DNA of 64,000 bases from Aphanomyces cochlioides (lineage: Eukaryota > Oomycota > Saprolegniomycetes > Saprolegniales > Verrucalvaceae). Made by a program: the position numbers and the translations under genes. The notes under the pieces were generated by a model. It ran no database searches, had not been told where the DNA came from, and saw only the letters and a list, made by a program, of their open reading frames with translations. Each line of letters begins with the position of its first letter. The stretch's first letter is position 1. Location: positions 1 through 64,000 of the forward strand of contig JAHQRK010000038.1 of NCBI GenBank assembly GCA_019828595.1. Reading direction: 5' to 3'. Positions 31,572 through 43,181 of the stretch are shown here, in pieces.

Positions 31572-31655
31572 AATAGTAGTCATCAAGGTCAACAAGCCCG
31601 CCCGCTTCCTCTCCCGCCGAATGCGCGTCATCCAGATCAACAGGCCGTAGAGATG
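31572..31655 (+). pseudogene. Secreted family, copy E, short remnant
   Basis: A 28-codon stretch reads SHQGQQARPLPLPPNARHP and soon stops. The family's upstream block (GCATCCATTTCAATAATTT at about 31,540) is fused directly to it, so the signal peptide region has been deleted. Confidence 0.5.
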
Positions 31656-32106
31656 CGTTAGTTATTTAAAAGTTTGATTGGAATTGATTACCAAATACTA
31701 CTTTGTGCCGCCAATTGTAGAAACAACAATTACCACCAGTCAAATCATTTTCGAATGGAAATATATATGAGAAGCTGGTGTAAAAATGTCCTCTTCTTCA
31801 TTGAGAGTAAAAGCGAATCTGAGGTCAGTGGGCACTTGGGGGCATTGGCGGGTACTCTTAGCCTCCTTATGCCTAGATAGAGTCCTCTATGTTGGAAATG
31901 CGTCAGATGAAATTCTTATCACATTATTCTCCGTAGTAATATGTCTTACAAACAACTCCAAGTGATTAAATTTATTGATCAAGTGGGTATCTGCAATAGC
32001 TTCATGGCTGGAAAGCTTAAACGATGGATACAATACAATAGCTTGAAATGGATTCAAAGTCTGCGCAAGTTTTTTAATGGCAGAGAACGCTAGATGATAC
32101 AAAGGG
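31656..32106. other. Intergenic, nothing recognised
   Basis: AT-rich sequence with short frames only. No repeat of other parts of the window was noticed here. Confidence 0.35.
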
Positions 32107-32729
32107 CCAAAACTTCTTGTACTTTATGTAGCTGTGCCATCACGTGCCATGAAATCTACAAAGCTATCTATAACACAAAGCTATGCTACTGCTCGCACTT
32201 GAAACTGGCACATTGCCTGCAGGATGTCGTGGGATATGTTTTGCTGCTCTGGCGATGTCACGGCCACTACGTATGCACTTAACACGAACCATTTTCTTTG
32301 GCTCATCGTGAGGGATATCCTCTAAGTCTTCCCACCCCTCGCTCAACTACTGTGCCTTCCAACGGCCCACCCGCTCCCTCTCCCACGTAATGGCCAACAA
32401 CGATTTAACACTCAACTCAATTGTATTCATCAAAACCTTCATTTGACTTTTAAAGTAGTTTGGAGCAATTATACCAATCGGTCCCTTGGAATCGTTAGTT
32501 ATTTCCATGCTATTGTGGACTGCTTTGGCGATGGGGGCATCCCATTGTCTCACAATTGCATTTGGAGGAAGAGGGACAGGGTGGGTCTATTGACCTTGTT
32601 AACCTTAATGGTCACTGTCGACGGCCTGCTAGCATGCGTTCGCATAACACTATCAACTGTATCTTGGTCAATCTGTCAACAACATTAATATATTTCACAA
32701 AGAAGCCATCTATTATACGTATAATAGGG
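32107..32729 (-). repeat. Long-range inverted duplication, copy 2
   Basis: Reverse-orientation counterpart of 1,424-2,049. The boundaries are TATTATACGTATAATAG at the right and CAAAACTTCTTGTAC at the left. Confidence 0.75.
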
Positions 32730-33036
32730 ATGCTCTCAAGATTGCAAAATTTGGCTCAAAATGTTGCTCATACTACTTGAAATTATTGGGCGATTAGGTG
32801 TGCTGGATCGGCCCGACATTTCGTGGGTACTTCAGCCTCTTGCAGAAGAGAGCCTTGACGGATGATGACAGCACGGAAGTGCCAACAATATTCGCTTGTC
32901 TTAATGCACTCTCAATTCTTGCAGCCGTCCCTGACGGAACAGTGTAGCAGGTGAGAACGTTCACTTGAGCTTTGTCGGCTGATGATAACAGGGTAATTGT
33001 AGACTTAGACCTACAACCCTCACCCTTGAAGCAGCA

Positions 33037-33213
33037 TTACACTTTGGACTGCGGTCGTCTCACAAGCAAGTTATAATGGTGGGTCAACGCTTTTTGTTGA
33101 ATTGTGGGGAGATTGCTGACTATAGAGTCCTTGAAGATTTCTTTATCCAATGACGAGGTTGGTTGAAGGCAACGACGGCATGTGCAGCGGGCACAACAGT
33201 TCAAAAGACGCAT
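33037..33213 (-). pseudogene. Secreted family, copy H, degenerate start
   Basis: The ATG at 33213 is preceded by the usual ATTTGC...CAAGG leader. The coding region starts MRLLNCCARCTC, where an indel has replaced the hydrophobic signal peptide with a Cys-rich frame; then QPTSSLDKE echoes the NQP/DSP block of other copies. It is probably a pseudogene. Confidence 0.4.
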
Positions 33214-33265
33214 GGCAATAGAACCTTGGTGGCAATTTGCGATATCATAGGGGAATGAAAAGGAT

Positions 33266-34381
33266 TGTTCATCCAAATATCAAATATGCAACGAACGCAC
33301 ATGAGTCATGTGATCTCACAGTTGAATCACCTGGCAATTTCGCAGAACCTTTCACCGTGAAACTCAATATATAGTCGTCAATAGTAGACGTTGTTAACAT
33401 TAATAGTGGTGTTCAATTGTTTGGTGGTGTGCAGAGAATTGTGGACTTAAGTGAATTTGAAGGCTTCGTTGACATCGAAAACGAAAATATTGCGATGAAG
33501 GGGAGCGGCGCACAAACTAAGTACTTTGCTGTTACACATCTAGAGGATCACTGCCCTTAAGAAGCTAGTTCATCTTCCCGACCCGAAAATCACAAACGCA
33601 CAATTATTATGAATGGATCGTCTTGGTCCATCAAAATTGTGGCCGTCAGGATTGTAGACCACTCAATAGAAAAACTTATCCCGAGCATCCCCCAACTTAA
33701 CACTATGGGTAAAGTCTACACCAGTTTTTAACGAGCTTACGATGCCAAGATGCAGTTTGGATATGGTGGATTCGAACGGACTCGTTGGATTGTCCAGACA
33801 AGAACTGTCCGAACGAACCTTTATGACTCGATACTAGTGTTTAAAGCTTTGTGAAGGGAAACAAGTACACTGTTAGTAGTACACTGCAAGCCACTCTATT
33901 TTGGGCTATAACACGGAAGGTAGTGTAATCTGAGCGTAGACTATCCGATCGTTGGCTAAGAGCCGGTTGGCGGCCCTGGACCATAAAACAACACCTAAGC
34001 CACTTAGCATTCGCCCTCAATCGTCTCGCGTGGAGTCATAAGAGGCAGCAGCCGCTTCGTGGCCTAAAATATCATGAGTTTGACACTGACCTTGCATCAG
34101 GTGTAACTACCCGATCTCTGGTGCCAGATTGTTGGTGATGTGGGACTGTGTATGATTGGTTATCTGAAGAAATGTATAGAGAAGAGTCCGGTCGGAAGTC
34201 GGGACTCCTCGAATATCAAGTTTCAAAGGTTTTCGCTGATCAAGGATCGCTCGGGCTCAAGTTGAAGATCAAACCCAAGCACGGAGACTTTAGATGCAGC
34301 AGAAAGAAGTTTAAAGCTAATGAATCACTTTTGAATTCTCTAGTCACTCAATAGTGCCTACGGACGCGCGACAAGACTACA
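33266..34381 (+). repeat. Putative 5' LTR of the truncated gypsy element
   Basis: It begins TGTTCATCC and ends ACTACA. Its outer parts match 43,182-43,764 (and the mirror copy in the other palindrome arm), which lack the middle about 0.47 kb (33,640-34,115). The limits are inferred from this homology and the position of the primer-binding site. Confidence 0.55.
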
Positions 34382-34468
34382 TTTGGAAGCACTGGGGGAG
34401 ATCGATGGACTCTGTAACTCAAGAACAACAATGGGCGGCCCGAGAGGCAGAAATTATATCGAAGTGAA

Positions 34469-36448
34469 ATGGAATTGGAACTTGCTACGCGATTGCAAGA
34501 AGAGCGTGATCGGAAGGAAGACACGCAAGAAGAAGATCAGGACATGGATGAAGACCCTGTGAGCCGAGGTCAAAATGGAGCGATTTTGACGAATCAAAAT
34601 CAGTTGCTTACTCTCATGGTGGAAAAGCAGTCTCATGGACCATCGGAATTAAAAGTCGAAGAAATCAACATGCCTCAGTACAAGGGACTGGTTGGCGAGA
34701 ATTTGGATGCAATCATGTGGCGAAGAATTTGGACTAGTAATCACCTGCTAATAAAAAGTGCTGCATGGCTATGCTTGTTGTGAGTCTGCGCTGTGTTGCG
34801 GGCTCATGATATCAAGATTACGTCACGCGGACCAATCAACCTCCGCATTACTTGTATGAATTGTAAATGTCGTTACGTGCTGAATTTGTACCTCCTGATT
34901 TCCAAGAACGCCTGAGAGACGCGCTGTCGCTTTGAATCAGAAGTCCTGCTCTTCGTTGGAGGAGTAATCAGCTGTTATCGAGAAATTATGGTTGAAGTGC
35001 GTGAGATGTCAGAACTGGACAAGGTAACTTGGTTTAACAGCGGTTTGCGCTCTAAAACCAAGGTTGAAGTCAACTATCGTCGTTGCAATACGTTATCTCA
35101 AGCTATGTCTGTTGCGCTGGAGTACGAGCGTACTCACTTTCATGGTGGTGAAGATCGCGATCGTGAACATCCTCAGCACGCAACGCACAAGACAAACTAC
35201 GTGCAGCAACGTCCCAACATGCATAGACAACAGCAGTCTCAGCCGAGCCAAAGTCAATATTTCAACGACGTGGCGAAGGTCAATCGACTCTGTTACAACT
35301 GTCATTCGTCGTCGCACAATGCTAGTTCATGCATGGAACCAAAGCGTCGAGCATCTGAAAGACCCAAGTATTTTAGAAGCCAACGTCAAGCTGCATCTGG
35401 ACGCCAACGTGGAGTTATACCCCAAAGAGGAACCGCACCCCAAAGGGATTCGACTGCAGCAGTGGCTCAAAGCGTCCCTGAAGAGGTCGAGATGTTTTCT
35501 ACCTACACGATCTCAAGCCTCAAGGTTGCTTCCGCGACGTCTCAAGAAAACGAGTTGTTCATTATCAACGGTCATATCAATGGCAAGCGTGTTCGGTTGC
35601 TCTTGGATAGTGGAGCTGACCACAACACCTTTTGTCTTGGCATTGGATCGAACGTCGTGGCATCAAGCCCAATCTTTATGGAAGTCGTTTCGGGCGCAGC
35701 ATCTCCAGTCATTGACGTTCAAGAAGTTCGTGAAGACGTACGCATTGACAGCCTGTTTCACTTTCCTGACACTCTGTTTACCGAGTGGGAATTGTCGGCA
35801 AGAGACTATGATGGAATCCTCGGCAAGCCATGGTTTTGCAAGTGGAATCCTACCATTTACTGGCGTCGGCATCTACTCAAGGCAGTGGACCCCTCAGGTG
35901 ATGACAATGACAAGCCTGTAATGAAGTCGCAGCGAATTTCCGTCTGCTTTCGTGAAATCAAGGTTGAAAGTACCGTCCACCTCCTTACGAAGGCACCTGA
36001 CTCCTCAGATAAGAGACCGATACCTACTGAGTTGTCTGTTTTACTTGAGGCATTCGCCGATGTGTTTCCTGAGACTCTACTTGAAGGCTTACCACCGTCA
36101 CGCGCCGTGTATTTTGACGTCATCATGAAGTCTGACGCTAAGCCTCAAGCTCACCCTGCAACCTTTCGACTATCCGACATGGAGGAGAAGCTGTTGGATC
36201 AATTTGTGGACAACATCATGGAGAAAGGATGGGTCCAAGTAAGCAGGAGCCCATGGATTGTAAATGTTTTTGGAGTCCCCAAGCGATCTGACAATGGATC
36301 GATGGTAAGTCGAGCTCAGTGGTTGCGAATGCTAGCCGATGACACCCCTGTAAGATGGGCTCTTGACTACAGATATGTCAATTCTCAACAAGAGATCCCC
36401 AAGATTCCATTACCCAACATTGACGAACTGTTCGACTCCTGCTATTGA
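34469..36448 (+). pseudogene. gag, protease and first part of RT
   Basis: The first frame (34,469-34,783) is a gag N-terminus and stops early. The second (34,988-36,448) has a gag C-terminus with a CCHC knuckle CYNCHSSSHNASSC (CX2CX4HX4C), an aspartic protease (LLLDSGADHNTF, YDGILGKPW) and the start of RT (SRSPWIVNVFGVPKRSD, ALDYRYVNSQQ). The frame ends at TGA (36446) where a Gly/Trp-type residue is expected; a TAG follows in the same frame before DLNSGYHHV. Confidence 0.8.
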
Positions 36449-36472
36449 GCCCGACTCGTCACCTAGATTGAT

Positions 36473-37523
36473 TTGAACAGTGGTTATCATCATGTGCTTG
36501 TGGCACCAGCTGAAAGAACGTATACGGCGTTTCGCACGCATCGCGAGACGTACAAGTGGTGCGTGGCACCGATGGGCATGGCTGGAATGCCTGGATTATG
36601 GTCAAGACTAATGCGTTCAATCTTCAGCAAGTATCCGTTCGTCAAGGTATACATGGACGATTTGTGTATTTGTAGCCGCACCATGGACGAACACATTGGC
36701 CACCTTCATATTGTATTCACCATTTTTCGCGAGCAGAAATTGTATGCGAGAAAGTCCAAATGCCAGTTTGGAGTCCCTGAAGTCCGATTCCTCGGCCATG
36801 TGATATCCAAGGATGGTTTATCTGTGGATCCCTCCAAGATTGAAGTCATTGAACGTTGGAAGCCTCCAACCAACCACAAGGAAAAGCTTAGCTTCCTCGG
36901 TTTGGCAGGATATCAAGTTCATCTGCGACTACGCTTCCATCGTGATGCCTTTGAGTGAATTGACCAAAGAGAGTGTGTCCTGGTTGTGGCTCGAGGACCA
37001 CCAAGCAGCTTTTGATACCATCAAGTTGCTTTTACAGCAAGCACCGATCTTACAATTGCCGAACCACGACAAACCATTCATTGTGACAACCGACGCATCC
37101 GACCTCTCTTGTGGAGCAGTCCTATCCCAACTTGTAGACCGACATGAGGAGCATCCGATTGCATTTATGTCGAAAAAACTTGGAGTCCACGAGAAGAACT
37201 GGCCTGCTCACGAGAAGGAGCTATTTGCAATCAAGATTGCACTCACCAAGTGGCGACATTATTTGCTTGGACAACACTTGGACGTTTACACCGACAACAG
37301 TGCATGCCAATGGTTCCTGAAAACACCAATCCTCAATGCCAAGATAGACCGTTGGTTGGATTTCTTGAGCGAGTTTCAGTTTGCTCTGTATCATCGCCCA
37401 GGTTGTACTAATGTGGTGACTGAGGCCTTGTCTCGGAATCCACCTCAGGACACCGACACAACTGTGATGAGTCCCCTACAGCTCCAGTGGATGCACCTGC
37501 TTTCGTTCATGCTTGCTCAGTGA
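36473..37523 (+). pseudogene. Second part of RT and RNase H
   Basis: RT continues with LNSGYHHVLVAPAERTYTAF and an intact YMDDLCICS box. A small deletion at LGLAGYQ (about 36,908) shifts into the RNase H frame, which has IVTTDASDLSCGAVL, PAHEKELFAIK and VYTDNSACQWFL with the catalytic acids in place. The frame ends at 37,523 after ALSRNPPQDTD, before any integrase. Confidence 0.8.
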
Positions 37524-38502
37524 CGTGCAATGAGCGAGTGTCCTTGTTGGGCACATTGTACGATCGTGCCAACCGTCGACGTGCCTTAGTGCTTTACGAG
37601 TTCGCCATCGTCCACGCCGATTAACAAAGTCTTTGGAAAGACCACTACGACTGCCATACGTTGCAGCACCCTTTCGTAAGCTATGGGTTCCCATATTTCC
37701 AGACTTTAGTTTACGAAAGGATCCACTTTCCAAAGCCAAATGCAAAGCCCGGCGAACACAACGATCACCGTCCAACGGGTTTCCATAAAGAAATTCGCTG
37801 CTGCCAAGGCCAGGTGTTGATTCCAAATACACAACAAGTTTGAGCAATGGACAAATTCGTGGATCCAGACTGCCAAAAACAAATTGCTCGGGCGCATCAC
37901 GTTCCTCAAGAATGTTTTTTGACCATCGCATTTGACAGATCAACGTGGATGGATGCTGTAGACTCGGTGAAAAATCCTCAAAGCGTAGTTTCATCATGTC
38001 ATCAATACGAGCAATTAAATGCCATTGCAATGTAAATACGCTTGCAACCATCGTGCTCGTAGACTTGAAGGATGCACAGACAACAGACAGTAGATTGAGA
38101 AACTCGTTGAATTCAATTGGTCTGCGTGCATTCGACGTGACACCTTCGCGACGTACTTCACTCTTCTTAACGTCCTTGATTATCTTGTTGACTTCGTCAG
38201 CACGTGTTGGATTGCCGTGTTTCGATATGGGATCCCAGTGGAGAGTTCGACGTGGCATGAATGATGAGATAGCCTTCTTGTCAAAAAAAAAACTCAAGAG
38301 TTGTCGATCGAGCATAGATTGGTTTTGCATCTGCTGGCGGTGTCTGGTTACCATAAGCTCGTAAATTCAGCCAACGGCAAACATCGTCCGGTGTGATCAT
38401 TAACAGTTCTTCAGTCGTGAATGCTTTACTCTGAGTGTACGACTCTCCATTTCTCATTGACATAAAGCGGAGGAAGACACCTTTGTATCGCTTGTCTCCC
38501 AT
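37524..38502 (-). pseudogene. Crypton-type tyrosine recombinase, frameshifted and 3'-truncated
   Basis: The N-terminal frame (38,502 down) reads FTTEELLMITPDDVCRWLN. At a run of A's (38,283-38,292) the frame changes to the longer one, with KKAISSFMPRRTLHW and GNPTRADEVNKIIKDV. Recombinase landmarks are LIARIDDMMKLRFEDF (first catalytic Arg), GTHSLRKGAATYG (the HxxR box) and VNRRGRW. The nucleophilic Tyr expected soon after is not visible; VDGW stands near that position. Cryptons move by tyrosine recombination and occur in oomycetes. The gene runs into the truncated gypsy element at its 3' end. Confidence 0.65.
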
Positions 38503-39389
38503 GCGTGCACTGCGTGAAGTTCAAGCGAAAATGTCGAAAGACGAAGTTCGTCTCGGCATTGAATTGCAACCAACACTTCATGACTTACTCTAAGTATGCT
38601 TCTGGGTTGCAGAAGATTCCAGAAAGGGCAACACTGTGTGCAATCGAAGTTGCAACTTGCACCGCGATTGGTGACTTGTGTATGAGGCCTATTTATGGTA
38701 CATACTGTGACATGATTTGATTTCATCCAATGAAAAACCTGGAAAACTTGATTTTACAACTTCGGTTGCAAATGGCTGGTAATGTACCTGTATTCACAGT
38801 GGGTCCTGACCTGGGTCCTATACAAAAACTTATATTTTGAGACCCAGGGAGGAATATCCATTTATAGCATTTGAAAAGATTTGATTGGTTGTACAAAGAA
38901 TATAATTATTGGTTAGAAAATATGAAATTGGAGAAATTTCATTGGTTATATTTTCCATTTCAAGAGGAATGAGAACAGGAACCAAGCATCCATACACTGC
39001 GAAATTTATGAATAAAACCAGAATACATGTTCATTTTTCAATACTAACGTTATTATAGTATGGCATATGGAGGCTAATTTCCGCTGTCGATGGACTTTGG
39101 TCTTGCCCTTGCTGCGAGAACAAAAGCCACACTGTCTAGGTTGCGTGCATATGTATGCTCTATTGCGTTGTTAGGTTATAGATTTGAGCTGTATTCTTAC
39201 GATTTTGCTCGTTTTAATTCCATTTGCAGCTCTAGTGTAGCTTATTGCTTGATTGTTCATGAATTCGATTGTCATGAAGTGTACTTTTATCTTGATATGC
39301 CTCCAGTGGATGGAAATGTAAGTTATATTTTAGCCTATCAGTGGTGTGGGACCTGAAGGAGCAATACCCAAGATATTTTCACTCTGGAC
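38503..39389. other. Left flank of the palindrome
   Basis: AT-rich DNA without a supported gene. An 88-codon plus frame at 39,090-39,356 lacks recognisable features. At 39,343-39,389 it contains a diverged partial copy of the palindrome's outer end. Confidence 0.4.
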
Positions 39390-39908
39390 TTAAAATAACT
39401 TGGGTTTCATCCGGATAAGTCTCGGACCTGACGAGACCTCCGGGGTCCCACACCTCCGATACCTGCATATATTAGGCGTACAACATTTGTCGGAAAAATT
39501 AAGCGAGTTCTTGGTGACAGAAGTTACAATCATCACAAACATTTACAAAGTCGAATTGCGGTGTCTGTAGTTGGCTCAGATATGGTGTATATTTTACTAT
39601 TTGAGACGATTTAACTTTTTCCATGTCGACATGTAAACATGGAAGTGGCAAAAGCGTCGATCGCTCGAGCTTGCATTTCTACTTCAGAGAAATGATAATC
39701 TGCATGAATTTTTGCTATATTCAAAGCTTCGAGACGTGAGAAGTACTTCCTGGTTTCAACTGTGTGTCAGAAATCCACGAGAGATGAAACGAGTAGTACT
39801 ATTTTACATTACACTTGTGAATTAACAAATACTCGAAGGCAATTCCATCATTGCCACTCTGTGGAAAACCGAATCGACTGTCTCGAGCAGTTATATATAT
39901 ATAATTAT

Positions 39909-41483
39909 TTACAGGATCCACTTTGTCGAGTGCGCGCTCGTGTGGATGCACTTGGACGAGGCAGTACTTGGCTCGAAAGTGGCACATTTGAGGCTGTTTA
40001 ATATTGAATAGCACGTCAAATGCTGACTTTTACAAGATGCAATCGCCAATTTGGGATGGCTCGATTTTGTGTCCAAGCAGTCGATCAAACTGAGGCGTAG
40101 TTGCAATCCAACTTTTCCATTTGACGTGTAACATAATACGAAACAATCGGCAGCTCGATGACTGAATAGAGGCATATTGCGATAGCAAGGATTTTCTTGT
40201 ATACAATGCATAGAGAGAGCCTCCCATTTTGCTGATCGACTTGGGCAAGCGTTTCAAGAGGAGGGAGAATGCAAAACGATTCTTCATGTCGTTGAATTGA
40301 TAGTCAAATGTCTTCGGTAACTGTGCATCAGTGATATGTACTCTCTGGGATTGAAAGACATGGATATCTTTGACTTTTCTCAATGATTTCTTCATCGCGG
40401 CAATCCCCTTGCCAGAAATTTCTCGAAAGCGTCAACGATGAGGTTTCTAAAGACCTTAAAAAATTAAAATGTGGAGCTCTTTTAGCTGACTTACCATTCT
40501 TTCTTCGACTTTGAAGCCGATGAAGAGTAGCAGAAAACATGACCGGATACATCGACGATATCCACGTGCTGACAGCAATACCTTCAATAATTATTACGGA
40601 GATCTTGAAGTCAACAACACGGCAAGCCAGAGGTCAATCACAAAGATCAGGGAGACAAATGGATCGCTCACAATTAAACAAGTTGCATCGTCTGGATAGA
40701 TTTCATAGCCCACGTAGTCCTTGGCAACACCGATATCTCGCAGATTTAGGCTCTCAAAGGTGCTGTAATATCGACGCCATAGTGTCCATGTGATATAAAT
40801 GCTGAGAGAACAGCGAATGGAGAATTTGGACCAGCTCAAGATGGGGCCATCAAGAAGGATAGTAGCATAGTACACCATATATACATTGTCGTCTTTGGTC
40901 GATTCAAACCAGAGACAAGAATCACTCGACGGTACACCAAAGTAAAGCTCGTTGGCATTGAAATCGAGTCGTGCGCGAGTCAACATGCTGAATAAAGTTT
41001 CTTATAAACGAGCAAATCCCCGAGCCGTACGTTATGGCTCCTACAATAACCAGTCGACATATATAGAACGAGCAATTCAAGCATTTGTACCAGGAAAACC
41101 AATTGATTGTGTCTGCCAAAGTTGCGTTTGGAGAAAAAGTCATCTTGGTTCGAGTCGCATATGTACTTGTCGTCGCATTGAACGCCATCAACAAATCTTT
41201 TGACCACGTCTCGACATTGTAAATGTGTTCTAGATAAGCAAATGTCCAATTGTTGTAGTAGCCGAAATCCCCCCATGTATCTCGAATTGGAGGTGGTGAT
41301 GCCCATGGAAAAGGTTCGGTGAAATACGCAAAGAGAGGCTACATGGAGAGCGCTAAGGTGATGGATACATGATGCAGAACGTACCGCGACGATAATATTT
41401 GCCATGAATAAAGCGTTGATAAAGATAGAGAGACGATTGACTTGTACGTGAATCGAGGCAACAGCATCTTGCACCTTGGCCAT
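39909..41483 (-). pseudogene. Multipass membrane protein family, left-arm copy
   Basis: Exact mirror of the right-arm copy at 48,635-50,209; see that entry for the structure. It has the same orientation as the copies at 51.3-53.1 and 60.4-62.2 kb, so it is probably the original and the right-arm copy its inverted duplicate. Confidence 0.6.
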
Positions 41484-42017
41484 GTTCCCGTTTAAAATCT
41501 TGGTCCAGGCGCCGGAACGTCGTTCTGTCGGTTACAACAGTTTCACGAGAATTAAACAAATTCTCATCGTTACATTGAACTGGAAAGTCGGCTTGGACCC
41601 ACGACGATCACTTCCACGGTCGTCAGAACATAGAGACTCGTATGATAATGTTGTACATCCCATCAATGGCAGGGAAACAATCACTTGTCGACTACTAGTA
41701 AATAATAGCTGAAATAGCTTGGGTGGTCGATGAAACGCCTGAAGATTCAATAGTTGCTGACATGATAAACACGCTGATCATCCAAGCCAAAGGTGTAGAT
41801 CGGAAGTTCGAGGAAATCATTTGGGCTACGCCATGCAGGGTGGTTGATTGATGAGCTCTTCAGTCGAGCGAAATGAATATGTGGTCGACCACTGAGTTTG
41901 TATTTCTTGAGGCTGTCTTGAGTTGGTTGGACCTCCCACGCACACGATTTGCAGTCCAGAACACCTTAGTTGGCTGGGTTAATTCCAAGTTGATTCACAA
42001 TCCTCTGGTTTGACACT

Positions 42018-42160
42018 TCACACAAGCTCCGTGTGAGCTCACACAGACCTTGTGTGAGGTTAACACAAAGCTTGTGTGAGTTTTGACAGATTTATACAAT
42101 TGTTAGTAATTTTCTTCACACAAGCCCTGTGTTGGCCTCACACAAGATCTGTGTGAGGTT
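42018..42160. repeat. Array of five CACACAAG-type palindromic units (left arm)
   Basis: Units of about 20 bp with the consensus CACACAAGNNCTGTGTGAG begin near 42,019, 42,040, 42,062, 42,118 and 42,139. Three are spaced about 21 bp apart, then a gap, then two more. Between units is a perfect 14-mer palindrome GTGTGAGCTCACAC (42031-42044). The array lies between the 3' end of the OTU-like relic and the 5' end of the membrane-protein gene. Confidence 0.7.
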
Positions 42161-42404
42161 TCGACTTGCAGAAAACAAAACGCGCATCCACACCAACCCA
42201 ATTAGATCTCCACGAAGACTTGCGACTTGCACTTTTCAACAGTCCAAATAATCTGGAATTAGATATTAAGTCTTCCTAAATACTGGCTCCCAGTGGCAGT
42301 TTCCCTTGTTCACAAGGAAGTATGCGTCTGGCATCGCCTTGAAGAGGTTTTGCGATTGCTCTACCGGCACTTAGTCGTTGACATACTTCAACTTCTGGGA
42401 TTTC

Positions 42405-42893
42405 TTAGCCGTGCGGTGAAGGTATACACTGACAGGCACCATCCAAGACGATTCGGGTCTTCCGAGAAAACATATATGTCATTGTCAACGATCTTTCGGA
42501 AGCAGAATACGTCGCCCACAAATGCTTCGGCAGAGGAGTTCGGGGATGATATTTTGCTCTTTGGCTAAAGAGCTCGTCAACCGCGTCGACGACATTGAGC
42601 TTCTTCTTTTCCACAAGATTGGCTACAAATTCTTGCGAGGCATACCAATGCACGTCTTGATTTGAGACAGCACTGCACGATAGTTCAGCTCGCTGCGCCA
42701 TAATGCGATCGCCGGCTGCTTCGTCCATCAAGTTGCCTTTAATGTCAACTCGTACGTGACGGGTGTCATGTATACAAGCATCAATTGCAACAAACAGGCA
42801 GTGTCCATTCGTCGGTGCCGTTCCACAAAACAGTCCAAACTTGACCTCAAAGGAGCCCATGTGGTAGCACACAGGAGGAAGTTGCTTGACCAT
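42405..42893 (-). pseudogene. OTU-like protease relic, left arm
   Basis: Exact mirror of 47,225-47,713; described there. Confidence 0.35.
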
Positions 42894-43181
42894 GGTATTG
42901 TCTCTTTCGTCCAAATTTACAGTTTTGATCAAAATCGACGAAATTTGTGTGATCAATCTGGCAATAGTGAATTCAAGTATAATCGGAAGGTACATGAATG
43001 AATGTGTGTGTGTTGGTGTGTTTTGTGTGTGTTTTAAACAAACTCTGGACTCTGATTGGCTGGTTCGATTTGGTGATTGATTCAAAGTTTGATCGATTTC
43101 AGCCAAGTTCGGAAATTTTGAATCAATCAGACAATATTGTCATTCGTTGGCAAGGACATATCCACCAGTTCTTCGTCTGAT

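Larger units (their letters stand above)
33266..37523 (+). mobile_element. Ty3/gypsy element, 3'-truncated
   Basis: A putative 5' LTR (33,266-34,381) is followed two bases later by TGGAAGCACTGGGGGAG, a possible primer-binding site. Gag, protease, RT and RNase H fragments come next. There is no integrase and no 3' LTR: the homology ends at about 37,523, directly against a Crypton fragment in opposite orientation. The coding part has stops and a frameshift. Confidence 0.8.

Noticed and set aside
39090..39356. 88-codon frame left of the palindrome as a membrane protein
   Set aside because: Somewhat hydrophobic, but no start context, homologue within the window or conserved motif.
42018..42160. 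CRISPR-like array
   Set aside because: The units are short dyads with almost no spacers, only five in number, in a eukaryotic setting without cas genes.
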